From: Pithys albifrons albifrons
Lineage: Eukaryota; Chordata; Aves; Passeriformes; Thamnophilidae
Length of the DNA stretch: 64,000 bases
Assembly: GCF_047495875.1 (NCBI RefSeq)
Contig: NC_092462.1
Location: 30,600,023-30,664,022 of the forward strand
Direction: 5' to 3'
Below the pieces are notes generated by a model. It saw only the letters and a list, made by a program, of their open reading frames with translations. It was not told the origin of the DNA and did not search any database. Of this stretch, positions 11,600 through 25,350 are shown piece by piece (position 1 is the stretch's first letter; each line of letters begins with the position of its first letter). Made by a program: the position numbers and the translations under genes.

Positions 11600-14500
11600 A
11601 AACCTTTTCGGTGTTTGTGCAGAAGTCTGTTTGTAGTTGGCAGAAGACAATAGCAAGTGTTTCGATTGAACTGTGCGTGGCAGAGTTGCTGTAAGAGCAG
11701 GCGTTTCAAAGGGGACCGTGTGATGCTATGTAAAGAGGACAGGATGTGACAAGGGAAAACAAATGTTTCCTGCTCTTTAATATTTAAAAGAAATAATTGA
11801 AACAGAGCCAAGGAGTCTGCCTAGGAAAGAAATAGTGATGTTTATTCAAAGCAAAATAATGACTGGTTAGGAGAGACAGTTTACTTTTCACAGTTGTTCA
11901 TTTTTTTTGAAGCTGGCAGTTGGCATTAGTGTTGCCATATTCTGTTGCTGTTCTTTTGTGAAGAGTAACTGAAGCCATTACCTGGTTCATAGCTCTCTGT
12001 AGGTTATTTAGGTAGGTTGATTTCCCCCCTTTTAATTTATTTTACTATTTTCAAAATGCAGTCTAGGCAGACTGTCAGATAGATTGATAGGTTTAAATAA
12101 AAACAAGGCAAGGGATTATAATTATAGATAATGTACCAAGTAATCTACTAAGACAAGAAACAGACCAAGAAAATTGCCCTGAACTCAAACATTCTTTAGG
12201 CAAAAAGAACACCATAAATGTTCATTTATATGGGGACAAATGAGAAGATTGTTGTGAAAGTGCAGTGACTAAATAAATATTTCTTAGATAAGGATGTGGC
12301 TCTAAGAAAACTTGCTTTTTGTTCCAGCTTTGGAATTTTTGGTTTTGAGGGCAGTGGATTTATTACCTGAATAATAGTCTGTGGTCAACTATTGTGATTT
12401 AATAATCAGAAGGGTTTTTCCCTTAAAATTCCACATTACTGCTTGTGTGAGAACTGAAATTAAATTGACTAGTGATACTAATGAGAGCATCTGGACAATA
12501 TGAATATTTTTAATAAACTTGGAAATAGAAACTGTAAGGCTTAAAAAGCATATTAAAAGTTTTAGTTTGTTAAAATCTGCATACACTTGCTTATTTTAAA
12601 GCTGGTCGGTCCCATGATTTTCTGGAAGATCTCAAAAGCCTGGAGTGGTTATAGAAAGAAGGCACTGAAAAGCTACTGTGTCTGATCTTGGGAGTGCATC
12701 ATCCTGCTAAAAAACAAAGCTACCAGAAAGAGAAGGTCTGTGCTTCCAGAGATGTTTTTAGAGGGAATTGATCTATTAGCTGCTGACAAAATACAATAAG
12801 GCTTCTGTGCTTTGGCCCTCCTCCAAAACTGCTTACCATAAACAAAAGGTTTCCTCAGACTTCCCTGCAAAGCATTTGACAAACTTGAATCTGACCTGGA
12901 CCTGCAGTGCCCACAGTTTGGCTAAAAAGAACATCTTGGGGTTTTCTCCATGGAGGGTTCATTTCAGTCCCTGAGATTCTTTCTTTTTAATGAGAAGTGG
13001 CTTTGATATGGCTTTGATACTCTATGTTTTTCCTCAGGGAGAAGGCTAAACAGAACTTTGCTTCAAGGAGCATCACTAAGACATGCTGCTTGAGGGCCAG
13101 AAGGAAACATGAAGTGGGTTTTATGACAGAACCAACTCTAGATTTCTGTATAGGGTTTTTGGGAAGAGGGAAAAATGAAAATAATGGAAAAAATTATTTC
13201 AGTCAACTGGGAAAAATCTCTTGATTTCTTTGTGTAATTCATAAAAGGAAACAGCAAATGTCTCTATCCAGACACAGCATAGAAATTAGAAGCACATATA
13301 CATTTAATGCCTTGGGAGAGGTGGTGTGTGTCTGTCTTAAAAGTGCGTGTTTTTCACAGCATTGATTTTTCACGAACTCTTGGGTTTGAGGCCAGATTTG
13401 AGACTAGCAATGTCCAGCAGCATGCACAGTGTTTGGAAAATTAGACCTTACCTGGACAAAGACGACAGTGCTGCTGGGGAATTTCCCCAGCCTGTGATAA
13501 TACTCTAGCAATACCACTTTTAGCTTGGAGGTCAAGTTGTTGACTGGAAAATCCCAGATAATTGGTGCTTGAAGCCATCATGAAAACATGCTGGGCCTGT
13601 CTTTGTCTGATAATGGAATTTCATTAATTCATAACAAAACTAGGATTTGGACAGCTTATATCAACACAGTGATGCTCCTGATTCATTTGAGGAAAACTGA
13701 GGAATCAAATTAACTGAAAAGGTTCTGGGTGTCCTAATGCAGCAAACTAAGTATTGTACATTACCATACTGAAGCTGAAATTTAATCATCTGCATAAAGT
13801 ATTAAGCATATATAGTTTTGCTGAAACATGTAATACTGTGTCTAGACACATGAACTGTTTATATAACAACAAAGACACAATGTACAGGAGGTTAGGATAA
13901 ATCCTTGAGCCAAATATAAAAGAATTTGATTTGATCCATTGGCAAGTGTATTGTCTCATCAAAATTAAATGTGTCTGAGGATACAAGTGTAGATAGTTTG
14001 AACTAGTTTTTAAACACAGCGGCAAACATATATATTTATTCCAAATAATAAGTTCAGTTTACAAACTATGTTCCTTAATACAATCACTTTGTATAAGGGA
14101 ATAGCTCTTTAGATTTAGTTGTTTTAAGGAAAATGCAATATTCTGTATTATAAAGAGCCATTAATTCCAAAGCCCTAAAAATTTTCCCCTAGAATTTTGC
14201 CCATCCATATTTTGCAGGGTAACATAGATGAACTTGCTCTTTTCAGTTGTTGAAGGAGTCTAGTGACTGTCGGATTGAAATCCACTATTGCAAATGCTAC
14301 ACTTGGCTGACACCTTCAACCAAAATTAGATATGCTATTTCCAGAGAGTGCAGGTTGTGGTTATGTTTCCTGCTGATGTTTCCTGGTAAAAAAACAGAGA
14401 TGAGCTAACCATGTGAAATGCATTGCATCAGCTATTAAAAAAACAAGACTCTGAAAAAAAATCAATATTTGCTGAAAGGAATCAATATTGGAAAGGAAAT

Positions 14501-17500
14501 AATGATTATTTAGAGGTTTCTGAAATACTGAAGGGAAAAGAACAGGGCTTAGCAGTCACATAAGTGGACTTCACTTCTCTATACCTTCATTTTTGATAGG
14601 TGAACTCTCAAGACACACTTGCTTCTTCTGTTAGAATTTGGCCTGCACTTCTATTTACTATGTGACACGAATGGATTGGAGGCAGTCCCTTGGTGTGCTG
14701 TAAGGTTTATGTTAACACGTGCCTGTGAAGGAAAGAGCTGCTTGGTTGCGAACACATAACAAGTGTAGCTGGGAAGAATTCTTGTCTCATGCACAAGATT
14801 TCTTTTTCTTCCTCCTTATTTTCAATCAACTGAATGAAGACCACCTCCCACTGAACAAAACTCGGGCTGACCTTTGGAGAAATGAATATCCGTGAAGACA
14901 GTATTTTATTTCTGTGGTTTAAATAGCTAAATATTTATTGTATAAATTGTAACATTAAAGGCATTTGTCTTTGTTTTCTACCACAGAATCTCTAGGCATT
15001 TTCTGTCCACAGTCTGTAAGCATATCTTGGCATTTCATGTCATTCCTTCTAATAATTGGGGTGGCTGGCTGTATTTTAGTTGGGCATTGCTTATTTGAAA
15101 AGGTGGTTTTAGCTGGAAGTCAGGAATTTACTTTGATCACAGGAATTGCAGTTTGTAGCTGAAATAAGTAACATAACATGTCACTAATGTACTGTGTGGG
15201 GACAGCCAAAGATCTAGTCAGCTGATGTGTGCTGGCAATGAGGCAGCCTTTCTACTTGCTATCTGGACTTCAGGGCGATAACCCACAGGCAAATCTCATT
15301 CAAAAGAAAGAACTGAAATAGCAAATGGAATATAGTTTTTGAGGTGCTGAACAGGTAGATGCAGCATGGAGATGTTGTCTGGCTCATCCATCTTGCCACA
15401 AGCTAGTTGCAGTAGGGTTAAAAGAGGCACAGCTAAATTAAGAAGGAGACTAATCAGAGACATGTGAAAAATGTTAGCAGCAAGTATTCTGGCACTTCTT
15501 ACATTACATGGTGACCCTGTTAACACAAGCATCAAAAGAAACTGGTGCTGTAATGGCTACAATGGTTTACTGTTAAATATTAAACCTGGGCTGTAATAAC
15601 CTTAAGAATATGTCCTGCCACTAGGAGAAGACAGGTGACTTAAAAACATACTGTAATCACATATACACTAAATATTCCCCTGAAAGAACTCTAAACAGCT
15701 CTGCTTTTATGGTCAGCACTTTTGCTTATGTGTAAAAGTATTATTCATTCTCTCTCACTTTAAAACTGTCTGAATAATATCAATTTTGGCTGCATTTTAA
15801 GAATGGTTAATTAGGTGGATGGTGATCTTCAGTCCTTACGGCAAAGTGGATGCCCTTTTTGAGAGAGACATAAAGATTGGAGTTCATGCAATTGGTTTTG
15901 ATCAAGTTTTAATGCATGAGAATGTTCAGCAATTTGCTTGCTCCTAATCCAGTATGGATTTATTTGTCTTTGTGATATTAGTCTGCCTAAATATGTGTAT
16001 GATCAGTTTATTTATGGGTGACTTTCTGGTTTATTGTCATGGAAAATTGTTTTGTGCTACCATGAGCTTCTGCTCTTGATTGTATTTTATTTTAGTTCTG
16101 GAAATGTCGAGTGGCAATACTCTCTTTTTCTATTTTTTAAATGAGTTTTGAATGCTAGGTTTGAGGCTACCCCTTCACTGAGCTTGTAATTTGGAAAACT
16201 GTTATTTCTGGAGTGATGCCTTAAAGGAAAGTTTTAGTCTCTGCAAAGATTTATACTGTGCTTGCTTCCTTCTACATGAAAGTTTAATAGAACTTGGCTA
16301 TTTGTGGGCTTGAAGGTGTGTGCTGTCTACCAGTGTGTTTTGTGTATTGCTCAGGAGCTGATTTATCAAGGAAAGAGCAGTGCCTAGATTATTCTGAACT
16401 ACACAATTCTGACTAGTATGAAAACACAAATGTGCAAAATATTCCTGCACATTGTGCAGAACTGAACCCCTACAAAGCAGTGATGGAATCTTCAGCAAAT
16501 ACACTTGAAACAATCACTTACAGAACAAGAAGAAAAAAGATTGCATTCAAACTATTTTGCTGAACTTGGAAATGCTTTTGAAAAGATCCCAACAATTAGG
16601 TTTTTTGTGTGCCTTTGGATGCTTTAGTCTCTGTAATGGTCTTTTGAAAGACTCAGTATGTTCACCATATTTAGCCCCAGCCATATTTGTCCCATGATTC
16701 CTATTATTAGAGAATTTGCACACTCTATGAGAAACAGGACTTCCAAAAGAGCAGATGTCAGCAGGTTCAATGATGTCAGAAGTCTTCAAGTCCACACTTT
16801 TCTTCTGAGAACGTCTATAAATTAGAAATACAGTAAATCCCACTACATTCAGATTCCTCAGGAACTAAAATAACCCCCAGGAACAAAAATACAGGACTGA
16901 GGAACAAGCCTTTTACAGCATACATAAACTCTTGAAGAGGAAAAACTGATATGGTTTCTCTGCATTCACAGAGCTTTTTAATTTTGTTTCTTTTTTTTTC
17001 CCCTTTTCCAGTAAGGAAACAGTATTCATGAAATACCCTTCTACAACTTTCTCTCCTATAATCCCTATGTTGGTGGAAGTGTTAATGTAAACCTTCAGGG
17101 ATTAACTCCCACAAGATAAGCGCCTGCAACTTTGGTTTGGTTTTGGTTTGGAGGTTTTCTCCCATCTTGAAAGCAGATTTAGTTTGATATTTAGAGCTTA
17201 AGTAATTGCCCTGTACCAGAGTTAGGAAACCTAGAGCCAAAAAATCATGTAGAGCCTCATCTTAATTTCATAGTGTCTGAGGGATTTTTCTTTTTTTTTT
17301 TTTTGTCTTGAGTGTTACTCTGACATATACTACGATATGGGTTAGTATGTGGTCTTTCCACAGTGCTTGTAAGTTTTACTGGACCCTCTGCAAAGAACTG
17401 TCTCTTCTCTTATTACCTAATTCTTAGTCTGCTCAGTGTAGTTTTGGGGACAACTGATCTTTCTGCATCTCAGCTCACAACAGAGAGATAAAAGTAAGTG

Positions 17501-20500
17501 TTGCGCTATGAAGATTTCATCTTATTTTATCAAATATGCAGTGATAATTTCTTGTCTTGCATCTAAAATAGTTGGAAATAAATTTTGATTGTGAAATGCA
17601 AACACGTTCTGAGATACTTGATTCCTAATTAAAGACAAATAATTCTTCATTCATTTACAGAAGGAATCCTTTACTTAAAATCTCTTAGAGGAGATAAATG
17701 CAATCTTTTGTTACACAGAAAACAGAAGACAGTATTGGAGACTGGTTTATAAGAACTTCTTATATAAGAACCTTTATAAGAACCTTCTCATCCCTTAGAT
17801 TCCTAATTCTAATCAGTTTTTTACTATTCCATCCTATAAAAATAATAAAATAGCAGACTAGACTAGTGCATGCAAAAATGTTTGTATATATTAAGGTGGA
17901 TGTGCAAAAAAGTGAATAATTCCATTTCCCTGTTTGCACAGTACAGAATTTTTGTTTGTCTAATCAGAAGCTGACACATTGCACAGTTTGGAATACAATT
18001 AAGTGTAAGAGCAGGAAGGCTTCTTCCCATATCTGACTTTTGGGATGGATTTTTATCTCTGCTCCTGCATGGTGACCTTTACCCTCTGAACAACCATCAT
18101 TGTTTCACCTCTGGGATGTGCTCTTGCAGAAGGCCTGCTCTGAAGGTCTAGAGGGGCCTCTGATGATGAAGGTGGGCAACTTTTAAATGAGGAGAACCAG
18201 GATAGTGACCAAGGCATGATTTCCCCAAGCTCTATGGCATTGCTTTTAGAATAATACAGAGCACCTCTGCAGAGAAACAAGACAAATTGCACTCTTAAGG
18301 AAATATCACTAGAAGTCTTTTTTTTTGTCTTAAGGATAAAGTAAATTTGAAAAGGTAGGAGGAAGTGGGGAGGAGAAATGGTAGATTAGTGTTGTACTGA
18401 CTGTGAAAGGGTTCACTGCTTGGGGTGATGACTAGTTAGTCACCATTCCTGTGACTCTTTATTTGTATGACTTTGAAACAGGTGTACATGCTAAAGGTAC
18501 TTCTGTGGCCCTGAGTGGCATTCTTCATGCAACAGTGGGTACTAGGGCAGATACCTGATGGATTCATTTCACCTGACATCCCTCAATGGCAGGGCTCTGC
18601 TAAGTGATATAAAGGGCCCTGTAGAGCCATTAATGTCCATTAAATATGCCAGAAGGGAGTGGCTACTACATCAGCTCCTGTGAAGTCTACTCTTGAGTAG
18701 TTTGAAGGTTTTTCTGGGTCAAATCAAAAGTAAATCTAGCCTAGCCCTATAATTTGGATGGTTGCTGATAGTAATGCTTACAGAGGGGCATAAGAATAGA
18801 TTAGACATATGGTACTCTTCAGAATGCTCATTCATATTCAATGATTTTTGCTTCCAGTTCCGCTTCTGGTAGAGGTGGTGTCTTAAATCAATCTACTCAC
18901 CATGAATTTGTCCCACTCTCCTGGAATGCCTGTAAAACACTAACAGCTGTAGCATCCTGGGCAATGGGTTTCACAGCTCATAGGGTAAAGAATTATCCAG
19001 TACATTATTGGTATCTGTAAAAGAGGTTCCTTCTCCGTGGCCAATAAAAAGGAGTAGTAAAAAGCAATAGATATAAATAGTGAATAAAATTTAACTCAAG
19101 AGGACAGCAAGCTCCATCTACCAAAACCCTAATGATTGTTGTTTCATCAGGCTTCCAAAAGCATTTAAGTTCTTTGAAATGCATGCTAACAACTGCTTAC
19201 TGTGTTATCTGAGTTAGAGAAGTTCAGTACCTGAGGTAGTGAAGTCTTCAGGTCCTTTTTGTAACTGGTTTTCCACTGGGATTTCTCAATTACTTGTAGG
19301 AGATGTGCTCACAGCTGGTTACTTTACATACACCTCCAATGGGTTTTATAGTTTACGATTTATAGTCTGTTGCAGTAACAACATGGTGCATCTTGTGTTG
19401 GTCATCACAAGGACTTCTAAAGTCTTGGGCAGTTCTTATATGCACATGGAGTTGGAAAAGGGAAGAGGATGCTAAGATCTGCCCCTGTTCTCTGACTGAA
19501 AGAGATTCCTGCTATATAAGCTACTGTCTTGCACCTCTTTCTTTACAAAAATAGTTCTTATCTAAATTAATGGCTGGCTATGAAAACTTATTTGATAGTG
19601 TAGAAAGGTACTTAGTGTCACAGATGGCAACAAAATGGAAACAGGAGAATTGTGTGAGGCATCAGGACATGGGCTACCTCCGTTTGCACAGGGCTTGTAT
19701 TGTGTGTAGCTGGTGCTTATCACAGAGGGATTCTGATGCTTGGAAGAGATTTCCAGGTGCTACCACAATCCAAATGATAATGTGAGTGATTTAAGACAAT
19801 ATTGTTCTTAGCTATCCTGATGCCAGTGGGGTTTTTTCCCAAGTGTTTTTTTATTTAAAGTCACATACATCCATATGGTTAGTGTTTTCTATACTGTGTC
19901 CTAATTTGCTTTTCACATACATAAAAATTGCGGTGTATGAGAGGTTCTGCTTTCCTTCTCTTGTTTCTTAAGTTGTGATGTCAGTAAAAAAGACTGATCT
20001 TCCTGCAGGAATATATATACAAGGTTCTTCTGAGAATGTACGTTTCACTGAAGTCTGACCTACATCACTGCTGGGCATCTGCTTACAAGCAGCCTGGCAA
20101 CAGCCTGTAGGGGCCTTGGGCATCTGGCTTGAACCTGTCCTGTGTGATGGGAACCTTGAAGAGCTGTTTAAGACAAAGCCTAGGAGAGTTGGTTTTGGAA
20201 ATGAAGGATACAGGTAGACAACTTTTGTCAGATATAAAACTTTGTACTGCAAAGAAAAGGCTTGAGAAAAACCTGGGCTGAGCCAGAAAAGCCACTTGGT
20301 AGGCAATGAAAAGGGGCCACTAGGACTGTCTGGAGGTCCTGCCCCCTCAGGGGTTTGGTGGGCTTTCCAGGCAGATGGCACACCTTACTGTGGCTGTGGT
20401 GAAACTGCAGTGGAAGCACATGCTGGAAACTGATGTGTTTCCACAGGCAAGGCATGAGATGTGGGGAGCTCTTCATCTCTGCTGTAGAAAGGTTTCAGCT

Positions 20501-20600
20501 TTTTCCAGTAACAACAGTTCTTTAAATAGGGGTGCTGGCATGCAATCAGCATATGAGTGTCCTTGCTGTGGACTGGAAAGACATGTTTACTGGGTGATGT
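11600..20600. other. AT-rich noncoding DNA, nothing recognised
   Basis: No gene, RNA gene or identifiable mobile element was seen. Minor features are a TTTGG-type run at about 17131-17152, an imperfect tandem of a TATAAGAACCT-like unit at about 17745-17785, and a T-run at about 17291-17304. Open frames of about 60-140 codons on the minus strand show no recognisable domains. Confidence 0.5.
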
Positions 20601-20659
20601 TCAGGCATTGGGTGTTTCCATGTTTTGAACTGCTGGATGTGACTACCGGGAAGTGAAAT

Positions 20660-21130
20660 GGAGTGGCCCTGTGAGTGCGGAGGGGGAGGACACGGCGTCA
20701 GCTGGCACAGGCAGGCTCTGAGTGCTTCAAGCTCCCCCCGGGAGCTGTAGATGGATTTTTGTGATGGTTGTTTGGTCTGTTCAGCTCCTGTGCCTGCAAC
20801 CATTGTTAAAACCCACAGAGCTGTGTTTGCCAAGGTTGTCCTGACTTTGTTTCTCACTAGTGCTGGTGCTGCCAGACTACCTGCTGCACACAGCTATGTG
20901 TTTGCCTACTTGCTTTGAAAGTTCAAGTGTTGCGCTTTTGCCAACATAAAGAACCTGCCTGGGAAAACCTCTGCCTGCAACTTCACATTTTGAGCAAGGT
21001 CTTCTCTCAACCTGTGGACAATATGAATGGTTAGACATATTGCTGTGTTTTTGAAAGATATTTGGTTCAGAAGAAGACTTGGCAGACTTAGAAGGTGACG
21101 TTGCTGCTGGGCTCTGAGCAAGAAAATGAG
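20660..21130 (+). promoter_or_regulatory. Candidate untranslated TRIM2 exon or promoter with strong donor at 21131
   Basis: A GC-richer stretch near 20675-20745 carries CpGs. About 400 bp later comes AAAATGAG directly followed by GTGAGT at 21131, a near-perfect donor. A TGACGT half-CRE lies at about 21097. An acceptor-like TTTCTCACTAG occurs near 20860. This arrangement fits a 5' untranslated exon upstream of the coding start at 32422, but nothing independent supports it. Confidence 0.3.
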
Positions 21131-21139
21131 GTGAGTACT

Positions 21140-24100
21140 GTACAACAGCTAAGGTAAATAAGGAGAGGCAGCAACCAATATTTCTTATTTTAAGCAGTGC
21201 AAGTGCTGAAGAGGATGTGTGCCTGATTGCAGCCTGCTCACGTGCTGGAGAGGGGCTCTTTCTTCTCCCTCCTTCTTAGTCCTTCTAACGTGTTTTTGCA
21301 CTTAAGATGTCCTCTGCTTTCTGCCTCCATTGTTTGCTTCTTTAATGCTTAAATTCCATCTGCTACTTCTTCCTATGAGAGACCTGTTGGGTTTTTTTCT
21401 TCTGGTTTAAATTCTGTACACTGTATCTGATGGGAAGTGGCATTTTTGAAGGCTGAAAGAAAAAAATTCTAAAGGCCTGGCAGTCTCTAAGTTAATTTTG
21501 TGAAGAAGTTACATAGCATGTGGTGATTGTTGGTGCTGCCTTTTACCTTGTTAATTTGAACTTTGTGCTACTTCGTCAAAGTCCTACTGAAGTAAATGGA
21601 AACAGAGACAGAGTTACTTTTCAGTGGTCAACAGAGAATATATGACTAAGCTCCAGTTCCCCTAAAGGGAGAGCTGCAGTGGACAAGCAGCGTGAGGCAG
21701 ATCTGAAGGAGTAGGTCAGGAGGCAGTGGAGGAGGTGGTCTCTAAGCTATTCAGCCTTCATCACACAGTTCAGTACCAAAAGCACTGTGCATTTCCTACT
21801 TGCTTTTACTTTTCTTCTCATTGCTTAGCAGGTCTGAAGAAAATGCCTGGAGCATTTTTCAATGTACGTTATATCTAAGAATATGTAGAAAAGATCAGGG
21901 ACCTCGTTTCAAATAGATTGCTGCTCAACCTCTTGCTTTTTGCTCTACTGCCTGTTCCTGCACCTGGAGGGGTTATCAGAAATTGGTATGAGTCTCCATG
22001 GAGCACTTTTATTTCAAGGAGCTGTTATAGTTTGGGCTGGCAAAATGCATTTCACAGCAGATGTTTGTGGAAGCAGCAGTGTTTTGATGTGCAGTTTTAA
22101 ATATTTGTCAATTCAGTTTGGTTTTATTTGAGCCTGTGTACCTAAAAAGGCTGAACAGAGATCTGTCTGTGTTAACAAAATAGGTAGGCCTAGAGAGTAA
22201 AAAATGTGCAATTGTTAGGGTGATTTTAACAGCACTGGATAGTTAATCAGGGTAGGAGTTTTTTTTTTATAGGTGCTTTGGATGGCAAGCGTACAATTTA
22301 AAATTCTTTTACTTGTGACTGCACAACATCTAGCCCCTGAAATAATTACTTGGACCTACCTCACTGCAGATTTTTTCCTAGGGGCTCACCTGAGAATATG
22401 ACATTTTATTAAACATGGAAAGGGCCCTAAATGACAGCTCTGAGGCTGTCATTTAATCTTATACGTGACAGTTTTGGCCTATCATTTCCCTTGACGTGTC
22501 CTTTTCCCTTCATTTACTGCTCTTTCTCTCTGAAATGTAATTTGTGAGAATTTGGGGTATTTGGTTGAGGATTTATGGATGTCCACTGCAATGCAAGCAC
22601 TGTCTTCACATGTGCAGTAAATTCAGTGTGCTCCAAGTATGTTGGAATTTATTGTGCAAGGCCCTGACCCACAGTGAGGTCCTAAAAGCCTCTGACAGAA
22701 AAATAGCCTTTAAAGTAGGTACCATGTCTCAGTTGGCGATGGCTGTGTGATCACATGAGCTCTAACCTGCCAGTCTTGTTCTTTGGTGTGTGCAGGGCAG
22801 CCCCCAGTAGGTCCCCACTCCATCCAAGGACAGGTGGGGTCTGTGTGAATGGAAACAGGACTATTCAGCCCCAAAGGGTAGCGGAGAATGGGTAATGCAG
22901 AAGCGGGCATAAGTTGTGGGGATGGGTAGAGACAAGAAAAGTGTGTATTAGATGCCAGCCATAACCTTCCCTCTACAAACTGCAGTATAAAATAAGTATG
23001 TTGATGTCTTAAGAGGTCCACCCATGTGTTTCTGGTGTTCACCCTGTTAAAAGCTTTGATTACAGACTATGGAAGGAGGAAAAAGGAACAAATCATTAAA
23101 ACATGTAAAACAATTAAGCAAGGTTTTAATTTATAGGAGTGTTTCTATTCCTGTTATTCCTGTGCCTTTAGCAGTTGAAAGCTTTTAAAAGAAACCTAAT
23201 TCTTGATGACTGCATCTGACAGCGGTACTGAAGGTGGGCCCATTGCTGTGCAGAAGGAATGCCAGAATACAGAGCTTGTTTCTGATGACCACAGTGCTAC
23301 CTCAATAGCAAATATCCAAAAGGGAAAAGAGAAAGAATAATATGGGGAGGAGAAAAGCAGTTTGTGTCTGGTGCTGCCTGACTTGCAGCTTCAGTGGTGG
23401 GGAGAGGCAGGAGGTGCAGTCACATCAGCCAAGCTTAGGCTGGTTGAGCAGGGTAGCCAGTCTGCCCCAGCTGGGCTGCAGTGAGGCTGCAACAGCCACA
23501 ACCTTGGCAAGCTAAGCTATGTGCAAGCAGAAGGTGTAAGGAAACAGAAGAAGGTGGCAGAGGCATAGGAGAATGGGTCCTGGGAGTGCTGGGAAGGTTT
23601 CCAGCAGCCCAGCATTACATTTCCAGTTTTTTGCCTCCCAGGCTATGACAAAACCATGTGCTGGGTCACAAGCTTTGGGAAAAAGCATCTGCTCTGCTGG
23701 ATCACAAGATCGGGGAGTGACCACAGCTCAAGGCTGTGGCTAGTGAGAAGGAACCAGGACCCAGCAGAGCTTGTTTTGGGGCAGACGTGCCCTCTAGCTA
23801 CAAACCCACAGTGGAAGGAAGCTTTAGCTCTTCCCAGCTAACTGAGCTACAGCCTTGACTATTGGAGAATGTGGAGAGAGGGCTGGAAGTTGCTGTGTCT
23901 GCATGGGTGCACAGCCACACTGGGGAAAGGTAAAGGCCACTGGCTCATGAAGATGACCAAGGCCCCTTGATTCCTGCTGTGGGCATGGCCCCACAATGAC
24001 AGAGTTTGGCTGTTTCACCCCACTTGCTTTTTGGGCTCCAGGTTCAAATTAAGGATGTGAGTTGGGTGATGGCTGTAAAAGCTCATCCTCTCCTATATTT

Positions 24101-25220
24101 GTGTTCCTAAACTAGTCCTCATTTCCAGCATGTTGGCTTTGGGTAATTGAATTTTGGTCTCTCTCCTCTCTTACTTTTCAGTCAGTCTTAATTTCCAGGA
24201 CTGTATTAGCTGGTCATTTAGTTTGAGCTAACCCAATATTTTTTTTTCCCTACTGACTTCAAAATCTCTCTTGTACAGCAGGCTGAGTTAGACTACTCTC
24301 CCTTCAGTCAATTTATGTTACAGGATTCAGTTCAGACCATTAATCTTAATTTGGAGTGATTGGATGACTTATTTAATATTAGAGAAGGACATATAAATAT
24401 CTACCTATGAAATTTAAATTAAACTATTAGAGTTTTTTGTAGCTTATTATTTATGAGCTCCCTGAGAATATGAATCAGGTTGTGTTTGTAACAGGGAAAA
24501 GTATTTATTAAAAAACTAGGACATTTACAGGGCATGACAACATGAGCTAGATCATTTTTCCATGGCACTATGAAGATGGCATGTACTATGTATTTTCTTC
24601 TCCAAAACTTACTTCACTAGTCAACAGTGACACAGATAAGTCAGCAGCAACAATGAAGGCAGCAAATTTATGAGGGAAAGTAGCCTGTTCTGTCTTTACT
24701 GAAAAACAAAAAACAACAAATAAAACCAAGCACATAATGACCAGCCCCACTTCCATGTCCCAGCACAAAAGACCTACACAATAAACCTATTTGAAAGAGT
24801 CTGGTTGTAACGGCTGTGGGGGTAAAGTGCGAGATTGTTCATTGAGCTACAATCCATTTCCTCTTCACTTGGGAGAAGAAACCCACATACCAACATGTAA
24901 CAAGAAAAATTTCAGGAGAAAGGCTATGCTTTTGTGTCATTTCCCTTGCCACAGTAGTACTTTTTTGTTTTGTTGAAGAAGCAGGATTATTTGTGGAGTA
25001 TCAATTCATTGTCAGAAGGCAACTTCTCAGAGTTAATTATAAGAGAAGGCACTTTGAAGCAATCTCTCATCTGGAGGGGAGATCCCTGTGAGAGTGGCTG
25101 CAGCTGTGACTCCTGCAATCTCCTTTGACCATGAGGTATGTTATGGGATGGGTTCTGTTTTGAAGGGTATGCAGTCCTCATTACTGACTGTAAATGGAAA
25201 TAGTCATTTGAGTAATAGTT
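21140..25220. other. Noncoding DNA, nothing firmly recognised
   Basis: Mostly AT-rich. A moderately GC-rich patch at about 23380-24020 has short internal similarities, such as TGCTGGGTCACAAG and TGCTGGATCACAAG near 23658 and 23695. These hint at an old repeated or duplicated sequence that I cannot name. No coding signal. Confidence 0.45.
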
Positions 25221-25225
25221 GTCAT

Positions 25226-25297
25226 TCTGTATTAGTGTAAAGGAGAGCACTCTGGACTCCGAATCCCAAGGTCCTGAGTCGAGTCTCAGTGGGACCA
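25226..25297 (+). repeat. tRNA-Gln-like sequence, head of a composite element
   Basis: It aligns by eye with vertebrate tRNA-Gln: GTGTAA at the D arm, then AGCACTCTGGACT, GAATCC after the anticodon position, a T arm with GAG...CTC, and GTGGGACC at the 3' end. An A-box TAGTGTAAAGG is intact at 25233-25243. The B-box region (near 25277-25288) is one base short. The anticodon position reads CCG rather than TTG/CTG. The 5' acceptor strand does not pair with GGGACC, so this is not a working tRNA gene. The T-stem closing pair has changed from C-G to T-A together. Best read as a tRNA-derived SINE head or tRNA pseudogene. Confidence 0.65.
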
Positions 25298-25350
25298 TCC
25301 CCTGGCAGTTCAATGCCTCCCTGCCATCCCATCCCATCCCATCCCATCAC

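Noticed and set aside
19968..20381. 137-codon minus-strand open frame
   Set aside because: No recognisable domain, low-complexity Pro/Ser content, no splice or codon-use support; overlapping frames are open equally.
25226..25297. Functional tRNA gene
   Set aside because: The 5' acceptor strand does not pair with the 3' strand, the B-box is one base short, and the sequence is fused to a 5S relic.
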